Origin: Balanoglossus misakiensis
Lineage: Eukaryota > Hemichordata
Reading direction: 5' to 3'
Length of the DNA stretch: 64,000 nucleotides
Assembly: GCA_040954595.2 (NCBI GenBank)
Contig: CM082591.2
Coordinates: 2,976,001-3,040,000 of the forward strand
This document shows, one piece after another, positions 36,201 through 49,564 of this stretch. Every line of letters begins with the position of its first letter. Positions within the stretch are counted from its first letter, which is position 1. The notes beneath the pieces were generated by a model, which was not told where the DNA came from, searched no databases, and saw only the letters and a list, made by a program, of their open reading frames with translations. Both the position numbers and the translations under genes were made by a program.

Positions 36201-39200
36201 GCCTTGACCCTATATGAATAAAAGTAGTGTTTGTACCTCATTTAAAGAAAAAGACCCTTCCATAAAAGCATCATTTGTGTCCAGACGTTTATGTATTAGA
36301 CACAGTGGTAATAAGAAAGGCATTGTAACCTAAGGAAACGTTCCAGCTGATTGAAGGAAACAGTGTATACTCTAAGGGAAATTAACTCATCCCCGCCCTG
36401 AAGATTACATAATAACCAGCCACTTTCCCTAAATTGTCTTCCATTAAATTACAGTTCCTTGATAGCAAGCAAACACGATGCAAGGCAGTCTGCAGGTTCA
36501 TCTTGCCATATATGTAAGGTTATATCAATATTCAAAGTGTTGTACTAAGAGTAAGACGCAAAAACCTTCCTATTTGCAAGAGGCAAAACAGCGAGTCTGT
36601 ACTTGGGCCGTAGTCTTCCGCATGCCTTCTCCGGAGCAGTGACTGTTCTAACACTGGTACACACCGCTGACGAAAAATTGCGCAAACCAGGCAGGGTAAT
36701 AGAAACGGCAAACGTAAAGGAGACCGACTGATCTTCTTACCGCCCAATTTAATTCCCCTTTCCTATTTTCTGATTGACCCCAATTTCCCTTACTCAGATA
36801 AATACCCGGACGTATTTCGAAAGATTACGGCGGCATATTGTACCTCATTTACAGAAAACGATCTGATCAATTTGAGTTTCTCTGGCAAAACACATTTGTA
36901 TGGTGGTAGGCTTTTTATTAAGAAGTACACACATACCACTGATGCCATAGAAACGGCCAATCACTGGAAATCCAGAGAATAGAAAGTCCAAATTATACGT
37001 AACTGTCATAGCGAGCCGCCAAGCTATACAAGTTACATTGAAGGGAATTGTCGTGTTGGTGCATATTTGAAAAAATCTGGCGACTCAGTGAAGAGTTCTA
37101 CGCACTCAGCTTAGCTATAAAAACCTTCGCAAATAATTTCAGATATCTCGTTAGAAATATAAATAAGTACACCGTTACATGTCTTGTGGAAATAAATACC
37201 TGTTGATATCTCAGTGTGGAGTTTGTGCGATGGCCGCCATTTTCAGAGTATCATCTCCTTCAGTGAACGAGAAATGTCTCATAGAAATGTAATCCAAGCT
37301 GGGTATAGAGTCCCGTTTCATGCCCATATACTTCAGGTTAAAAGCAATCTCATTTCTCCTCTGAAAGGATAGGTTTCATACCTAAATAACAATGCTACAC
37401 GCTGATGGGAAATACGAAGCCCATACTCGTTTACAGCAAGATGTTTAGTAATTAGAGACAATGACGTTTTCCCCATTGTGTACGACAGAAGTGGATGGAA
37501 ATTAAATACGCCTTGGCGTTCTTTTTCCAATAAGTACTTATCAATTTAAATCTACCCTTAAATTGTAAAGAAAGGCTTTACTTTTTTCCATATCGCGTCC
37601 CGGTGTAATGTTACAGGTGTTAAAGCATGCCTTAGTACCCCGTCCCCAGTAGACGATCAAGGCGCGCAACCTGAACTATATTGCCAGAATGGTATGCGCA
37701 CGTGACACAAACTGGTTTGAGTAAAGAAATTTCTCTTTGTCTGTGTTTCAACGAACGATTCCAAAAGTTCTCAAGTTTTCACGGGGTATCACGTGAACAC
37801 ATTTTACTCACCGGTGATTTCAAAACTTTCAAGTACAATGGTACCTGAAGCCGTAAGCTGACATACACGCGAGCCGGAAGTGCGCAAACGCTACCCGAAA
37901 ATTACTGCCATCCCGTGGCAGTTGTGGCGTCTGTGAAAATCCCCTTAAGCCGACGGGTACCTAGTACCATGCAAATTAATGTGGATCACACCGCGTGTAC
38001 AAATGTCACCGGTGATGGGCACAGCCGAATCGGTCACTGTTACTGCCAAATCTTAGGCTGTATTTGACTACGGCTGGCTCCATCCAGCTAACGTTACATT
38101 TCCCCAAGGGCCAAGGCAGTGACATTTTCGCTTCAGATGTTCCTCCATCGCAGCGGAAATTATACCATGGTTTCGTGGTAATGCCTGCCTTTCAGATGTC
38201 AGTCATCTTTGCTGGGCATGATTTCATGCCAGGCCGGTTCCCTTCAATCAGAACCCCGCAACAGAAAATAATCCTGCCTTGACGAGCCCTATTGGATTTG
38301 CTCAAAGTCGCCCTTAATATTGTTGTTTTCTCGGGGGGACGTAATTGTTTCTGATTAAACCCAGCCGGATTTCCCAAGGAAGTGCATATTCGAGCACTTT
38401 GATGATTTAGAAACTCTGGTATCACCCAGAGATGCGTGTTTGAAGTTACTGCATGCAAATGTGTACATGACAACGGGCGCATCTGTTTCTGTATTACATG
38501 CAAATTGTAAATTTGGTGAGCCAATCAGAGGACAACTCGCCTGCATTGTGTTCATCCCACACGTTCACGTAATCGATCCCAAATACGTGAGAAATAAACA
38601 GACAATAAACCAAGTAGATTTTTTCCGCTGAGACTTCACGCGCCGATAGGACTCCCCGCTTCCGTTTTCTAGGGACGACTGCCACAATATACTTATCAGG
38701 CAAGCGTGCAACAGAATGTTTATCATCTAATATGAAAATGGGGTGAAACATGTTCTCTGAGTAACCACGTCAGTCGAAACAATTTCTGATCTGTGAAGCG
38801 AACAGTTGACCATAAAATACCCCTCAAGTGACACGAATGAATGACTCAGAGCATACATCAGCGTGCTTAGAAGTTAGGAAATGGTAAACAAAACGCACAG
38901 AGAATGTAAACACGGCAGTTTAGCCTACACGCGATCGTTCTGGCCCTGTGTGTACAATGGATTCTGTCGGGGGATTCAAACTTCTTGACTTTAACATCTC
39001 AAGGGATAAATCTTAACATACTAAGAAGACGGTTTCATTGCGCCATGCAGGGTATTTACGCGAGTGATAGACAGTTTTGAAAAAGACGTGAATCTACAGC
39101 GTTGTCTGTGAATAGGCACGTTGAGTAGGATGCAGAGCATGACGAACCCATACTTAATTGTTATGTTTTGCCCAATTTAAAGGTTCTTATTTGAAGATAA

Positions 39201-41602
39201 GGACAACCGAGGTCCATGTTGAGTTGTGGGGAAAGATAGCACTGAATACTGTCCCTGATTAAAATATCATTTTAAGTGGAATAGAAGGTCATTCCAACTG
39301 GATATCGGATGATGAACTTTACACAGACTCTAACACGGTTAGGTGTAAGTCTAACACGGTACGGCTTTCTTTGAGAAATTAATATTGAGTTCTAGAGTTG
39401 TTTCCATCCCAGAAAATCCATAATCTCACGAAATCTGTATTGTATTTCATATAATGGGTGGGCAGTGTCTGGATTGGCGTGATACTCAAAACTTAGGCTG
39501 TAATTCAGTGAATATATAAACCTGTATTCATAGAAAGCAGTTCGCCTTTCTGTGTACGATTCTGTACTTGGTGTAAAACATGATCTCGAGGTCAAGGGTA
39601 AGTGGTCTCTTGGAATAAATCTTCCCTTGACATCTGACTTCGATCTCAGAACAAATACCGCTTTGGATTATAGTATGACAGAGTTCGACAATGCGTCATA
39701 AAGTTCATCACATGTCAATAAAAATCATTGTAGGCTGTTGCTGGTTTGCCTGAATTTAACACACAAGTTGAAAATTGCTGAAGATTACATTTCATCATAA
39801 ATTCTCATTCGCGAATATCATATCCTCATTTACGGTTGTAGTTAGTTACCAAGCGTGGTATCAAACATGGCAGGTCAACTCCGCGGTATTCAAAGCGATG
39901 ATCATTTCGTAAAAATGTTATAGAACCACGTTAACATCACAAGTAATACAACCTACCTTAACTTTCGACCGCAGAGCAGGCGAGAAGTCTACTGTCACCA
40001 ATTGTTAAGCTTAGCAAAACCAGCTTCTATCTGTTGCCTTGTTGGTCGTACAGACAATCACATGTTGAGAAAGTTTTGCGGTGACCTGAAGATCAGGTCA
40101 CCCATGCTAAGGGTCAGTAGCGTCTCAGTCTGCCGTACACTGATGTAAGTGTGTGGATGTATATGTTTGTACATACTACATCACTCACATCTGATAAATG
40201 AGTGCGTAGTACACGTGTTGTGTGTCTTGAGTCTAGATTGTTCAAATCACAGTCCCTGAGTCCAGTGGTCATAACATGTAACTTTGAGTCAGAAACGCTC
40301 ATTGATAGTATAGGCTCAGAATTCACTAAATTAGTTTTTTTTTTATTGCTAAGACGTTAGATTTTAGATTTAATAAAATACTAGTGGAGTAGTTATGAGG
40401 AATAACAATATTTTTTTCTTAAAATAAGAAGGGTTTGGTGACGTAATTCTCTCAACAGGGTTGGCAGTCTGAGTCAGATGTCAGTGTTAACACGTTGGGA
40501 GAGAATTCATCTCGCGGCAAATGTCGGCACCCCAGCCACACAGCGAGGCGTTGATCAGCGATCTTTCCACCAATGGACACGTGATGATAACATCGTTAGT
40601 CAGGTTTACACAATCGATCGCCGCGAGAGCTTCGAGCACTCCGATGCCCAGTTGAGCTATTTGGTCACAGATCTATGCTTTTTAAAGAATTTTTGAGCTG
40701 GCCCAGCACTTTGCTGGGATAAAAGCAATGCTCGTCGACCCGATTCTGATCTTGTGTTCTTACCTTTATCTCGCTGTCACATCATAACTACTAATCGCAA
40801 AAATCTTCTCGAATTTCCCTCAGGCCATGAGTAAAATATTTCTATCATATCGTTAAGATCGACCTTGGGTATACGATTGGAAGTGTTGATGTCCAGATCT
40901 GGTGATATGCATATTTCAACTTTTTATGAGCCAACGTGTGCGTATGTTCATATTTTATTTTTTGAGGAAAGATATCCTTCACATAAGAGCGCTAATATGA
41001 ATCGTTAGAGTTAGGGTTTCAAGAGACATTTTGATGACACACTGATTATAACAGCTCGGTTTGTTATCTCTTTCCTGGAAAAGAGTGTTTGTCTGTGGAG
41101 TTCTGAGAGCGCCTGACGTCCTTACATTGGCTTAATTAATGGACCGAAGCCCTTTTAACCATCTCATGGTGTTTGTGAATTTTCCAGGAGGATTGAAGTC
41201 TAACGAAATGAAAATTGTGTAAATCCGTAACCATGGCAATGATTTAATTTCTTCACACTGCGAGAAACCTTAATTGCAAAGAGGCGGCTTCTGCTGTCAG
41301 GTTCTTGTTAACTGTTTTGCGGGGTTTCTTGTTCGTTTTCAAAGACGGCGGCTACGACACGACTGTGCTCAGTGACAGAAAGTCAAGAGGCTTCTGTAGC
41401 AAACAAGTTGTTTGGCGGCGTTAAGTGTATCAGCGCCCACTGGGCTCGCAGTTCATCGGAGGAATCGACGCGGGCGCACTGATCTAAGAAGATGTGCGAT
41501 CACTGTTCATTTCATCTTTAGAGGAACCCAGCGACGCGGAACACAAAGCTCACCACGCGTATATGTATATACATACGCGCAACGACGGAGCACCAGGCCA
41601 TC

Positions 41603-41840
41603 TCCGCTAAGTGTTCTGTCAACCCGCATGTGTTGCACATTTCCTTGCGTAAATCCGCGCTGATGAAATTCCAATCCCGACCTAACAAGCCACTTACGTT
41701 CCCGACACGGAGTTATCACTTTAAGGAAAAAGTCACCATCCCTCACGGGCATCGCCAAAAAAGTACACTAGTTTCAAGTGGTGTGCAATGTGTTTAATAT
41801 ATTTTTCATCACAATCCCTCCCCAAGGCAAGTTTCCAACA
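41603..41840 (+). repeat. Local duplication, copy 1
   Basis: Shares ordered blocks with 42398-42608: GTTCTGTCAA, GATGAA.TTCCAAT, TTATCACTTTAAGG, AAAAGTCACCATC, AGTTTCAAGTGGT and CCCTCCCC. Spacing is about 795 bp. Confidence 0.75.
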
Positions 41841-42397
41841 TAAGTGGCATTCATCTGGTACGTACAAATCTACGTAATGACATTTTGTCCCACATCCCCG
41901 CAGCCAGCTCATCGTCCCAGCACAAATACAGGAAAAGCTGTTGAACTCAAGCCTCAATGGAATTAAGACGCCCATCCCCGGGGTATTATCTGAAGTATAT
42001 AAACATCGGAATTTCAATACTCGTTCAAGCAATCCGCAAGCCACGACACGACACGTTCCTGGCTTCATCCAATGCCCTTAGCGATGAAACAAACATTCGA
42101 CACAAACAGACTACCCAGCATTCATTACGTACTCCCAATCTATCGAAGCGGGTGATGTTATCATCAGGGAACACGCATGTTTACAGTTTTGTCTGTAATG
42201 TCGCCACTATATCGAATAAACGATGTTAAATTTCCCTTTTAAATACAGAAATTTAATTTTCCTCTCCACAAGAAAGCAATTTCACTCAGTAATATACCAC
42301 GATCACATCAACCAGACAACAAGTTGATGGTCATATTTTTCGACTTCTATGAGTAAAACCTGGAGACACGCATGCGCAATGGATGAGAACTGTAGGC

Positions 42398-42608
42398 TTT
42401 CCGCTATGCGTTCTGTCAAGCCGTATGTGCTGTGTTGATGAATTCCAATACTAGACGCTGTAACGAGCTCTTGACATGGGATTATCACTTTAAGGGAAAA
42501 GTCACCATCTCCTCCAGGCATCCTCGGAAGTAAATTAGTTTCAAGTGGTACATAATCTGTGCAATACTGTTTCCATCGCCACCCCTCCCCGAAGCACTGT
42601 CTGTTGAA
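42398..42608 (+). repeat. Local duplication, copy 2
   Basis: The second copy ends about 100 bp beyond the LMO2 stop codon, so it falls in the likely 3' UTR or flank of LMO2. The blocks AAAAGTCACCATC and AGTTTCAAGTGGT are the best kept. Confidence 0.75.
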
Positions 42609-42713
42609 ATCAATGGCGTGTGTATTAGCGCCATCTTCGGTTTTAGGCATGGACGGCTTTCGTTGTTTTTGGCCCTAACTATGACGTCATGACCATAACC
42701 ACTTGGCGGCGCC

Positions 42714-44176
42714 CTAGCTGGAGCTGGCAGACGCCGCTGCTAACAACATCATGTAATCTGTTTCGCAGTAGATCTGCGAGTCCACGGTGTAGAAGCGATC
42801 ACCCACACAGAAGTGTTTCTGACATTGTGTGCATTTAAAGCATTCCAGGTGATAGCAGGTGTCCTGAGAGATCTTCATTGCCATCTCGAAAGACGCTATG
42901 TTTTGTTGGCATGCATCGCACACGCCTGTGGGACCAAACAACCTGAAATGAAAAGGGTGAATTTGGTCCATCACAAATGAGGAAACACTGGCATATATCA
43001 ATTGACAATCCAAAGCTCAGACTTACTATCCTAGCTGTAATAGTCAACCCGTTTTAGTTGCCGTCTATAGTGGAATTACACCTGTCTATAGTGGTTACTA
43101 TACATGTATGTGTGTTTCAGTGTCTGTACACTTTACATGCATGTAAATTGACCTGTCTATGACATTTTTATTAATAGGCTATCATAATTTTTATTAATAT
43201 TTAATTCATATACTATTCATAGAAAATTGGCATATTTATGAGCTGGGAAGGAAATAGCTTATTGGCCTTGTGACGCTATCCCTTATCAGTGTGCTACAGC
43301 GCCGTTAGTGCTTAGCATGTGCATCCGCTGTGATAACCATCGTCGTCATGACAACAAGCAAAACCCCACCCACCTTAAGTAGTCTCGCTTGCAGAGTTTC
43401 CGACCATACTTGAAGTACACTTTACAACCGACTTCGCCGAGGCGACATTGACACAGGTCACAGGCCAGGCAGTCCTCGTGCCAGTAGCTGTCCAGGGCCT
43501 TCAGGAAGTAGCGGTCTTTGATGTGGTCATGGCAACCGTCGCACTCCAGTTTGGAGGGATGGATGTGTAGTACTTCGTCCACTGTTTCTCTGTCGGCCAA
43601 AAGTGTTGTTCGAGTTAAAATAAACAATCATGATGCATATATGGGAAATTTGCCAAAATTGAATATACTAGTATGTTCTTGATGTCCTTGTAAACAGCAA
43701 GAGACTGTGATGATAGACAGCGTAGGGTTTCCTCCAACAAATCTGCGCATAGTGTAATTCGAGACAAAAACTTAAACTTCCCAAATCCTGGTGAACAGGA
43801 CGTGGACAGTTGAAAATTATTTGTCCTAAGACAGATGTGGTGTTTTAGAATTCTATTAGTTTGTCTTAGAGTTATGTCCATATTGATTTTCTCAACTTGA
43901 ATTTCTCAACTTCCAACGAACGTACGTTCACCAAACGGCTCGGCGATGTGCTATATTAGTGTCGATCATCTCTAAAGACTTGTATTTATTTTTGACTCGA
44001 TTTAATTGAGATTAGGTGTTTGAGTAAATGGACGCAGTTTGTTCAATAACAGCTCGTCAGCCCGCAGGAAAAGTTGTATCATAATTCAAAGTACTACAAA
44101 TATAACTGTAGCACACATAAGAAAGTTGCAATACGTTCAAAGAAATTAAGACTTACCCCTGCACAAAATTTGCCAT
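42714..44176 (-). CDS. lmo2: LIM domain only 2, transcriptional cofactor, 154 aa
   Basis: Exons are 44176-44157, 43589-43374 and 42942-42714, in frame. The protein has two LIM zinc-binding domains (~23-78 and ~87-138) and nothing else, the LMO layout; human LMO2 is 158 aa. LMO2-specific features are the VDEVLHI lead-in, [43 protein letters not shown] and [21 protein letters not shown]1/3 differ at these sites. LMO2 bridges bHLH (TAL1 type), GATA and LDB1 proteins in nuclear complexes, so it acts through protein contacts and not by binding DNA. Only six codons and two bases lie in exon 1 (MANFVQ). The C-terminus ([11 protein letters not shown]) departs from the vertebrate tail. A TATA box lies about 110 bp upstream of the ATG. 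Confidence 0.94.
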
Positions 44177-44284
44177 TTTCCTTTTTAAAAAATCGAGAGT
44201 TTAGGACTGACTAACAGGTCATCAATAACAGCGAGCTGAACTTCGCATGGTTCTTTTCTGAAAATTCGCTTTCTGTAAACGGTC

Positions 44285-44292
44285 CTTTTATA
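44285..44292 (-). promoter_or_regulatory. TATA box (TATAAAAG) of lmo2
   Basis: On the minus strand TATAAAAGGACC lies 109 bp before the ATG, placing the start of transcription near 44255-44260 and a short 5' UTR. Confidence 0.6.
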
Positions 44293-46434
44293 CATAAAGA
44301 GATTCAGTCTCTCACGTGACATGCTTTAAATTTCTAAATCACGACTCGCGTCGCTTGCTGAAATTGACGGAAGTTTCACCCTCGCTGCCATTCGTAAACA
44401 TCTCGCGGCGAGTGGTCACGTGACACCACATGGCCATCCGGGACGCGCTGCTCTCGAGTTTCCGTAGTTTCACTTCCGAAATTTTGTGTGGCGCTATTTC
44501 CTTTCAAACAAGCAACGCGCGATAATCGACGTGCGTGTTTATCTCTTATTGCCCTCTCGAGGCCTGTAAACATCTGATATTAAACCAAATATACTCTACT
44601 GAGACACATGAAATATGCGAATACATTGCCAGTTTTGTGTGGTAAGCTTAATTAGTTTAATTTTTAACGATCTCAAGATCGCGTTTAGGGTGAACCATAT
44701 AATGGGTCAGCTAGGGCATACGGGCCAACTTCCATAAACGTGAGAACGATTGTAACTCCGCCGTGTAAGACAACTCTATGTGTGTGGTAATGCCAAACAA
44801 ACTATTAAACACAAAAACAGCGTACTGTCACCCAGATTTCTGCCACTTGGCATCGTGCCAAGATGCGACGCTGAGAAAAGTCTTTCCATACAAGTTGAAA
44901 AAATACGTGGTTTAAATCAGCGTGCAGTTCCACAAATACAGGATGGCAGTTCCTGATACATAACAATTGACATGCCACGCTTAGAAATTATCGCACAAGC
45001 GCAGACAGATGGAAATTAGGAGCTATGTCACGACTTCCAATTACGCAACAATTAAATGGCCGTTTGTTGCAGGATATTGGGACGCAGCGTAAAGTACAAT
45101 TACACAAAACGTCAGAGAAACAGTGGGGGTTCGCCTATTTATAGAAACCCCGGAAATGGAATGCGTAGGCGAGACCGGAAAGGTCGCTCGACACCCTTTA
45201 AAAATAGTTCTCTGTCTGAGCATCAAATCACGAGATTTGCGAAAGAAAGATCATTTTGCTCAGTGTCTAAGATTAAGCACGGATTGTAACCCTCCCCGAG
45301 TGTGTTCTGTCCTCATAACAACAAGGTTTGATTTACTCTCTCCATCAGTCCATTACAAGTTACAAGTGACTGCAAGGGGATATGCCCAGTGGGTATGGAA
45401 TTACCACTGTGGTATAGGTCCTTGGTCCGAACCTCCACAAGCAAGCTCGATTTTCTGAAGTCATGCAAGTTTGGTTCCGGAAATCAAAACTAGTTTGACA
45501 GATCCCAGACTTCCACTCAGGCTCTGAGGATTATTGTGACTTGTCTTTCTTTGTGTGCCCTCTTGATCCACCAAACAAACAGTTTGCAAACTGAGGAGAG
45601 TCCTATAATTTATAGTCAAATTGCCGCATCATAAAACTTTTTAAGAACCCTCGAACGTTCCCAGGAAGAGCTGCCTACAGTGGTATGAGAGGCTCTTAAA
45701 TAACATAGACACATTGTAATCACAAGTGGTTAGTGGTTTAGAAATCGAGAGAACCAACTCTTCCCAAAAGTTTCTCAGAACCTCGCATGTTTGTGTACAC
45801 AACGAAATGAGCTGCCTGGGAAACTGTCCATCTCAACTTGTGGAAATCAAAATACTTGTACATGTATATGTGGGTGGTGCTGCCACCTGGCCTTAGTGGG
45901 AAATTTGTGCAACATGGGCCAAGCATGAACACAATAGAGCTTCCAAGAAGCCAACCTGGCCTACTTTTTGCTTACCGACAGACACAAGCATGTCTAGAAA
46001 ATTCAAATAAACCAATTCAGCTTCACATCTTTTATTTCAAAAACTCTCACCTCCATACAATATTTTCAAGTCACTAGAAAATGTACTCCCAATAATATCA
46101 ATGCCAATTGGTTGATGTTAATATTAATTTTCAAATTTGTGTTACATCAACCAATTGGGGTGAATGTTTCTTTACATTTACAAATAAGCCAAAGCCAAGT
46201 GGTTTAACTAAACACTGCCTTTAAAGTTTGTGCGGAAACAGCCTGTCACAACTACAATGTACTTTTTTCTGAATGTCTTACATAGCAGCCCTATATAACA
46301 GAAATCCTGATTGGTCTTCATTTCCAAATTTCATGTCCAATCAGGAACACCATTATTGTAAATATCAGAATGGACCCCATATTCCATCATTGACATATCA
46401 ACTTTTCATACATGTCTTGAATTAATTTCTTCCG
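44293..46434. other. Intergenic: LMO2 upstream flank and 3' UTR side of phosphatase A
   Basis: No coding exons are recognised. The LMO2-proximal part (44340-44560) is richer in CG. Open frames near 45.1-45.5 kb have no family match I can see. The left-hand neighbour's 3' end lies at the right edge. Confidence 0.6.
46031..46036 (-). terminator. Polyadenylation signal for phosphatase A
   Basis: Minus-strand AATAAA about 400 bp after the stop codon at 46435. Confidence 0.45.
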
Positions 46435-49008
46435 TCAAACTATTCTCTCACCGAGCACACCCATGCTTTTCACGTAATAATCAGGAACTAGTCTTTGTCT
46501 TTCTATTGAATTACTTTGTTGGTGTTCCTTCGCCTCTTCTGAAGTGTTTATTCCAGTCTCCACGAGGAGAGTTTTGAGGCCACAATTTTTCCCCATCAGA
46601 ATATCTGTTGTCATGCGGTCACCTATCATGACTGTTCTCTTGGGATCAATTCCAGGGTGACTGAAAGTAGAAAGAACACTTGATACTATCGATTTATATC
46701 ATGCATTGCAATATGAACCATCCAATACATATGCCATGATACTGTTGACTTTAGTCTACTATGCACCCCATCCAATTTCTTCACACCATTGATAGAATTG
46801 TTGTCATGAATATAAGTTTGTTTATACTTACACTTTCATAATGCTTTCAAAGAGATATTTATGTGGTTTGCCAAGAACAATGGGTTCTCTCTGGGCGGCC
46901 ATCCTCACTGCATGGACAATTACACCAGTACCTGTAGAAACAAAAGTATGTTAATACCTGTTTAAATCGAACCCTATCTTTTCCAGTCCCTTCATATGAG
47001 ACATTATGAACATAACTTTTCAAATACCATATCAGGCATGCGCAAATCAAATAATCCTTTGATCCCTTCGGTGTTAAGTTTACAAGTCTTCCTATATATT
47101 TATTTTAACTCACCAGTCCTGGTTTGGACGAAAACTTCCAAATGATGTCACTTACCTGGAATGATAACTTTCCCAGCGTAGGGGTATCGCAAGTCTTCAT
47201 TAGTGGCTATAAACACACAGTCAGGATCATTCAAATATGTCGCAGCTTTGAGCAATTTGTTGAAACTTATATGCTCATCAAATCCCACGACAACTGCTTT
47301 CACCTGATAATTAATAAACAAGATAAATTTTCTTAAATATAATATTGAATTTATCCCAAAAAGTTACCTAAACCTGCTGCATTTTGGCTTTGGGTGATAA
47401 CGATTTCTGGGCCTACATTTATGTCATATAACTTACCTCAGGATCAATGGGTAAGGCTGCCCATTTGTCAAGATCATAAGCCTCTGAAGGATCTGGCTAC
47501 AAAGAATGAAAAGAAGATACTTGTGAAAGCATGATACATGTATATGCACAGTGATCACCTTCTCTGTTATGTAACTTAAATGTCAAACAGGATTTTATAA
47601 AGAATGATTTTTTTTTTATCAATGACATATAGCACTACAAAGGACAGGAAAACTTACCCCTGAACCGACATGCTCATAACCCATTAATTCCAACTCTTCT
47701 TGCATTCCAGCACCTCCCATTAAATAAACTTTACCTTCGTAATTCAAACCATGTTTGAGATAGGCTGCGGCAGCCGAAGCTGTACATACTATTTCCTCCT
47801 GAAAAATTCACAAATAATAAAAGTTACCTAAAAATGTTACAAACATAAAAATTACATCAGCCAAACACAAGATCATGTGTATCCTGTATTATTTGCTATT
47901 TTCAAACACACTTTAGAGAAATTCTGATAACTTCCCCAAACTAACCAGTTCATTCATTGTTTAAAACAATTGACAGGAAACTGATTATCTTGCAAATTGC
48001 ACAAGAGCTGATGGCAATAGCAGGAATGAAGGAAATAGCCGAATGTAACCCTAGACAGTTCATCTTTCTCCGCGAGCGTATAAAATCCTGTCATGTACAA
48101 ACCTCATAAGCTTCAAATCCCAGGGTGGAAAACTTTTTCAAATATTGTTTTCTTGACTTGGTGCTGTTGTTTGTAACAAAGAAAATCTTCTTTCCCTGTG
48201 AGAATAAAATGTGGAAATGAAATATGAAATGTGCCATGACAAAAAGTCATTAGATTAATACAAATATACAGTTTCATCCAAGATTTCAAATGTGTCAAAC
48301 CTCCAGTTTCACCAAATACAGTGACCATGGGGACTTACTTTTTGCCGTAGTTTGCTCAAGGCTTCAGCAGCACCTGGTACACCATGTTGGCCTTGCCACA
48401 ATACTCCTGTAATTTAACAGGTTTTTTTTTACAAATTAATATATGTATTTTTATTTTATAAATTACACGCAAAGTAGACAAAATAATTTTCATAGTCTCT
48501 CAGGAAAAATTAGATGTTTTTCAGTGGAGTCCATTGTTATCTCACTGTTAGACACACCTATTATTATGCTAATCAAGTTACATCATCCTTATTGGCCGAA
48601 GCCATCTTCATGATAGGGGGGAGGGGCGGAAGAGTTAGTGTTGAACATTTCCATTGAAACCGGAAGGAGACTATACTTGAAGGATGTATTTACAGGGGAA
48701 ATGAGGAACCAAACGTTAAGGTTACTTTCGGTTTTCATTTCAACCATGATTTGGCAACCATTGTCAAGTTAACAGTTATGACCTCGGATTGAACCTATAC
48801 ACACAGTTCGTGACCTTGTGGGCGTGCGATATGTATGGTTCCTCCGCCAAAGAATTAAAACTGACAATGACACCTCTTTCTAATAATCTGGATCACTGTA
48901 AATTATTAGCGTTCAAAACAACTCACCGTCACAATCGCAGAAGACGGTGTCAATTGACGATAAAAACTCCGGCACCAAATCCGTCGTCAGCTCCAAGCAG
49001 GCAGCCAT
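46435..49008 (-). CDS. HAD phosphatase, PGP/PDXP family (copy A), 305 aa
   Basis: Eight exons: 49008-48927, 48406-48339, 48195-48103, 47798-47658, 47496-47437, 47303-47156, 46931-46832, 46660-46435. This family (phosphoglycolate/glycerol-3-phosphate phosphatase and pyridoxal phosphatase) removes phosphate from small metabolites in the cytosol through an aspartyl-phosphate. Motif I is DCDGVLW, with nucleophile D25 and acid/base D27. Motif II is [10 protein letters not shown], 56-65. The C2-cap region spans ~80-200 ([14 protein letters not shown]). The motif III Lys is in [10 protein letters not shown], and motif IV is GDRMTTDI, 244-251. The C-terminal [11 protein letters not shown] and VPDYYV are typical of PGP. 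Length matches the family (~300-320). All catalytic residues are present. Human PGP and PDXP cannot be separated reliably by eye, so no symbol is given. Confidence 0.9.
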
Positions 49009-49307
49009 TTTGTGGTTGACGCCCTCAAACGACGATTGTGCATTCCCTTTCGTTATCAACGGCGACTGGGGACCGCCCTTTCGTTTTTACGGCGAGTGGC
49101 GACTGCACACGAAGCATTGGCATTTCCATGCGTGTGATTATGTGACTTGTTCAGAAAATTCCAAAATCACCAAGTTTTGAATAATATTCATACAGATAAA
49201 CAAGTAAAACATCTGCCCAGAGGCAAGGATAAATCCCAATAAATGAAGTTCTCTCAACTCACACTTTTGCATAGAAATATGACAAGGAAAAGTTAGTTAA
49301 TAATATG

Positions 49308-49313
49308 TTTATT
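49308..49313 (-). terminator. Polyadenylation signal for phosphatase B
   Basis: Minus-strand AATAAA about 250 bp after the stop codon at 49565, and about 300 bp before the start codon of phosphatase A. Confidence 0.5.
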
Positions 49314-49564
49314 GCAGCATGTATAATTAATATACAGATAAGTATTGTTACTTTTGTACTCTTTTTTTCAAGCAGCCACACAGCAAAAAATCACAGAATT
49401 TGTAACTTACATTTCAGGTTTTCATATAAACAATAGTGCTATTAATATGATAGATTGATTTAAGTTAGATTTGTTTAGAGACTGCAAATGTCTTCGAAAT
49501 GCAAAACACTCATATAAGGCACGTCACGCTAAAGTCCAGGTTCTGGTATCTCAAACTGTACTCT

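Larger units (their letters stand above)
29597..42713. other. Long gene-free interval between the dopamine receptor and LMO2
   Basis: I see no coding exon chain here. It holds MITE copy 4, a diverged 103-bp tandem duplication at 36008-36200 and a diverged ~240-bp duplication at 41603/42398. The upstream (5') side of the receptor gene is at its left end and the 3' side of LMO2 at its right end. It may contain distal control DNA for either, but the sequence alone does not show this. Confidence 0.6.
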
